Below, in pieces: positions 5,793-6,536 of a stretch of DNA of 6,536 nt. The stretch's first letter is position 1. Every line of letters begins with the position of its first letter. The DNA is taken from positions 1-6,536 of the forward strand of contig CAMZLA010000067.1 of NCBI GenBank assembly GCA_947311665.1. Reading direction: 5' to 3'. The notes beneath the pieces were generated by a model. It had not been told where the DNA came from, searched no databases, and was given only the letters and a program-made list of their open reading frames with translations. Source of the stretch: an uncultured Candidatus Altimarinota bacterium (GTDB lineage: Bacteria > Patescibacteriota > Gracilibacteria > CAIRYL01). The position numbers were made by a program, and so were the translations under genes.

Positions 5793-6536
5793 ATGAACAA
5801 TAAAATATTGTTTACATCATCGGTTTTTATTATTTCTGTTTGTTTTCTTTTTTCATTAGTATTTTCTTTTTCTTCTTTTGTAAACGCATCAGAGTCAAAT
5901 GATTTTATTCTTACAGAAGATAGTTTTTCTTCAACAGAAAATTCTGCATCGAGTTCAGATATTATTTCTGAAAGCATTATTCTTCCTATTCAATATATAG
6001 GAGAAACAACTGGAGATGTAAGAGAGCGAACGCATGAATTATCTGTTTGTGGAAATGGAATTCAAGAGTTTCAAGAAATTTGTGATGGAGCTGATTTTAA
6101 TGGAAAAACATGTAATGATTTTGGTTTCAATTCAGGAACTCTTACATGTAGCAGTAATTGTTTAGCTCTTGTAACTGGAGGATGTAATAACTCAAATAGC
6201 GGACTTCTTCAAACACCTACACCAACTCCAATTCCAACTTCTACAGTTATTTCTTCAGGAGGTTCAGGAGGTAGTAGCTCAGGAGGTTCAGGAAGTTCAG
6301 GAGGTCGTGGTGGAAATGATCCTTTATTGCTCATTACTCCAACTCCAACTCCAACATCAGTTCCAACAGTAACTCCAACTTCATCAGCTATACCTTCATT
6401 TCATCCTGCTGCAACAGAAGCTCCAAAAGAAACAATAAGCGGAGGTATGATATCTTCTCCAACTCCAACATCAGTTCAAATTAATTTCAATGATATTGAT
6501 ACTGATGATGAGAATAGTGAGAATAGTGAGAATGCT
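5793..6536 (+). CDS. Secreted protein with CGNG-type Cys-rich repeat and Pro/Thr, Gly/Ser linkers, 3'-partial
   Basis: The frame is open from ATG 5793 to the window edge (248 codons, no stop), so the gene continues to the right. Residues 1-32 are a signal peptide (NNK start, hydrophobic core, VNA with likely cleavage after A32). Residues 33-80 are Ser/Glu-rich. C86-G-N-G to C131 is a six-cysteine module with the spacing 'CGNG..E..E.CDG...G.TC...G...G.LTC..NC.....GC'. This matches the myxococcus-type Cys-rich/DUF4215-like repeat found in secreted proteins, where the cysteines are thought to form disulfides. TPTPTP runs then flank a Gly/Ser-rich segment (156-174), followed by another Pro/Thr/Ser-rich stretch to about 233 and by NFNDIDTDDE and Glu-Asn-Ser repeats. 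The ATG lacks a Shine-Dalgarno but is the first start before an ideal signal peptide. It is divergent from ntpD. Export is secure; the function is unknown. A surface anchor or adhesive domain may lie beyond the window. Confidence 0.85.
   Translation, partial: MNNKILFTSSVFIISVCFLFSLVFSFSSFVNASESNDFILTEDSFSSTENSASSSDIISESIILPIQYIGETTGDVRERTHELSVCGNGIQEFQEICDGADFNGKTCNDFGFNSGTLTCSSNCLALVTGGCNNSNSGLLQTPTPTPIPTSTVISSGGSGGSSSGGSGSSGGRGGNDPLLLITPTPTPTSVPTVTPTSSAIPSFHPAATEAPKETISGGMISSPTPTSVQINFNDIDTDDENSENSENA
6255..6305 (+). repeat. Degenerate 9-bp repeats encoding Gly-Gly-Ser
   Basis: TCAGGAGGT-type units recur several times with variants such as TCAGGAAGT. They encode a flexible Gly/Ser linker in the Cys-rich secreted protein. 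The units are imperfect, which suggests an old expansion followed by drift. Confidence 0.75.
6510..6536 (+). repeat. 9-bp tandem repeat encoding Glu-Asn-Ser, cut by window edge
   Basis: Two perfect copies of GAGAATAGT and a third variant copy GAGAATGCT run to the window end and encode ENSENSENA. The array may continue outside. The same tripeptide repeat occurs in the LCP gene but with other codons. Confidence 0.8.

Noticed and set aside
5783..5977. Minus-strand open frame opposite the start of the Cys-rich protein gene
   Set aside because: The plus-strand frame has a proper signal peptide and Cys-rich module; the antisense frame is low-complexity Lys/Glu/Asn.
1..6536. Possible recoding of TGA as glycine, as in Gracilibacteria or SR1
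   Set aside because: All five genes read through with no in-frame TGA while using GGN for many glycines, and family motifs are intact, so the standard code fits.

Overview
The window is very A+T-rich and gene-dense, and reads cleanly with the standard bacterial code. No in-frame TGA interrupts any of the five genes, and all four visible stop codons are TAA. Gene starts lack convincing Shine-Dalgarno sequences and usually follow A/T-rich leaders. The gene mix suggests a member of the Candidate Phyla Radiation (Patescibacteria), but no marker gene fixes the lineage. The mix is: an LCP protein with a 'GAGGENHDGG...LTDS' signature, secreted proteins with TPTPTP and Gly/Ser linkers and a CGNG-type Cys-rich repeat, an SLH surface protein, and a V-type ATPase subunit.

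Layout: (1) 1-1616, + strand: a LytR-CpsA-Psr (LCP) protein whose reading frame is open through the left window edge, with a LytR_C domain at its C-terminus. (2) 1621-2484, - strand: a family 2 glycosyltransferase, convergent with the LCP gene and only 4 bp from it. (3) 2485-2679: a divergent intergenic region with candidate promoters for both flanking genes. (4) 2680-4689, + strand: a secreted 669-residue protein ending in three SLH repeats. (5) 4795-4828: a strong bidirectional intrinsic terminator. (6) 4861-5517, - strand: V-type ATPase subunit D, alone. (7) 5518-5792: an A/T-rich divergent intergenic region with direct repeats and a long palindrome. (8) 5793 to the right edge, + strand: a secreted protein with a Cys-rich repeat and Pro/Thr and Gly/Ser linkers, cut by the window end.

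Four of the five genes concern the cell envelope. The LCP protein and the glycosyltransferase would build or attach surface glycopolymers. SLH proteins bind such wall polymers, and the truncated protein shares a linker module with the SLH protein. The ATPase subunit is the odd one out: it is a single gene without its usual partners here. The most interesting signals are the shared 'VISSG-Gly-rich-LL-TPxPTP' module in the two secreted proteins, Glu-Asn-Ser repeats in two genes made from different codons, and a 9-bp tandem array inside a signal peptide. No mobile element, CRISPR array, tRNA or rRNA was found.
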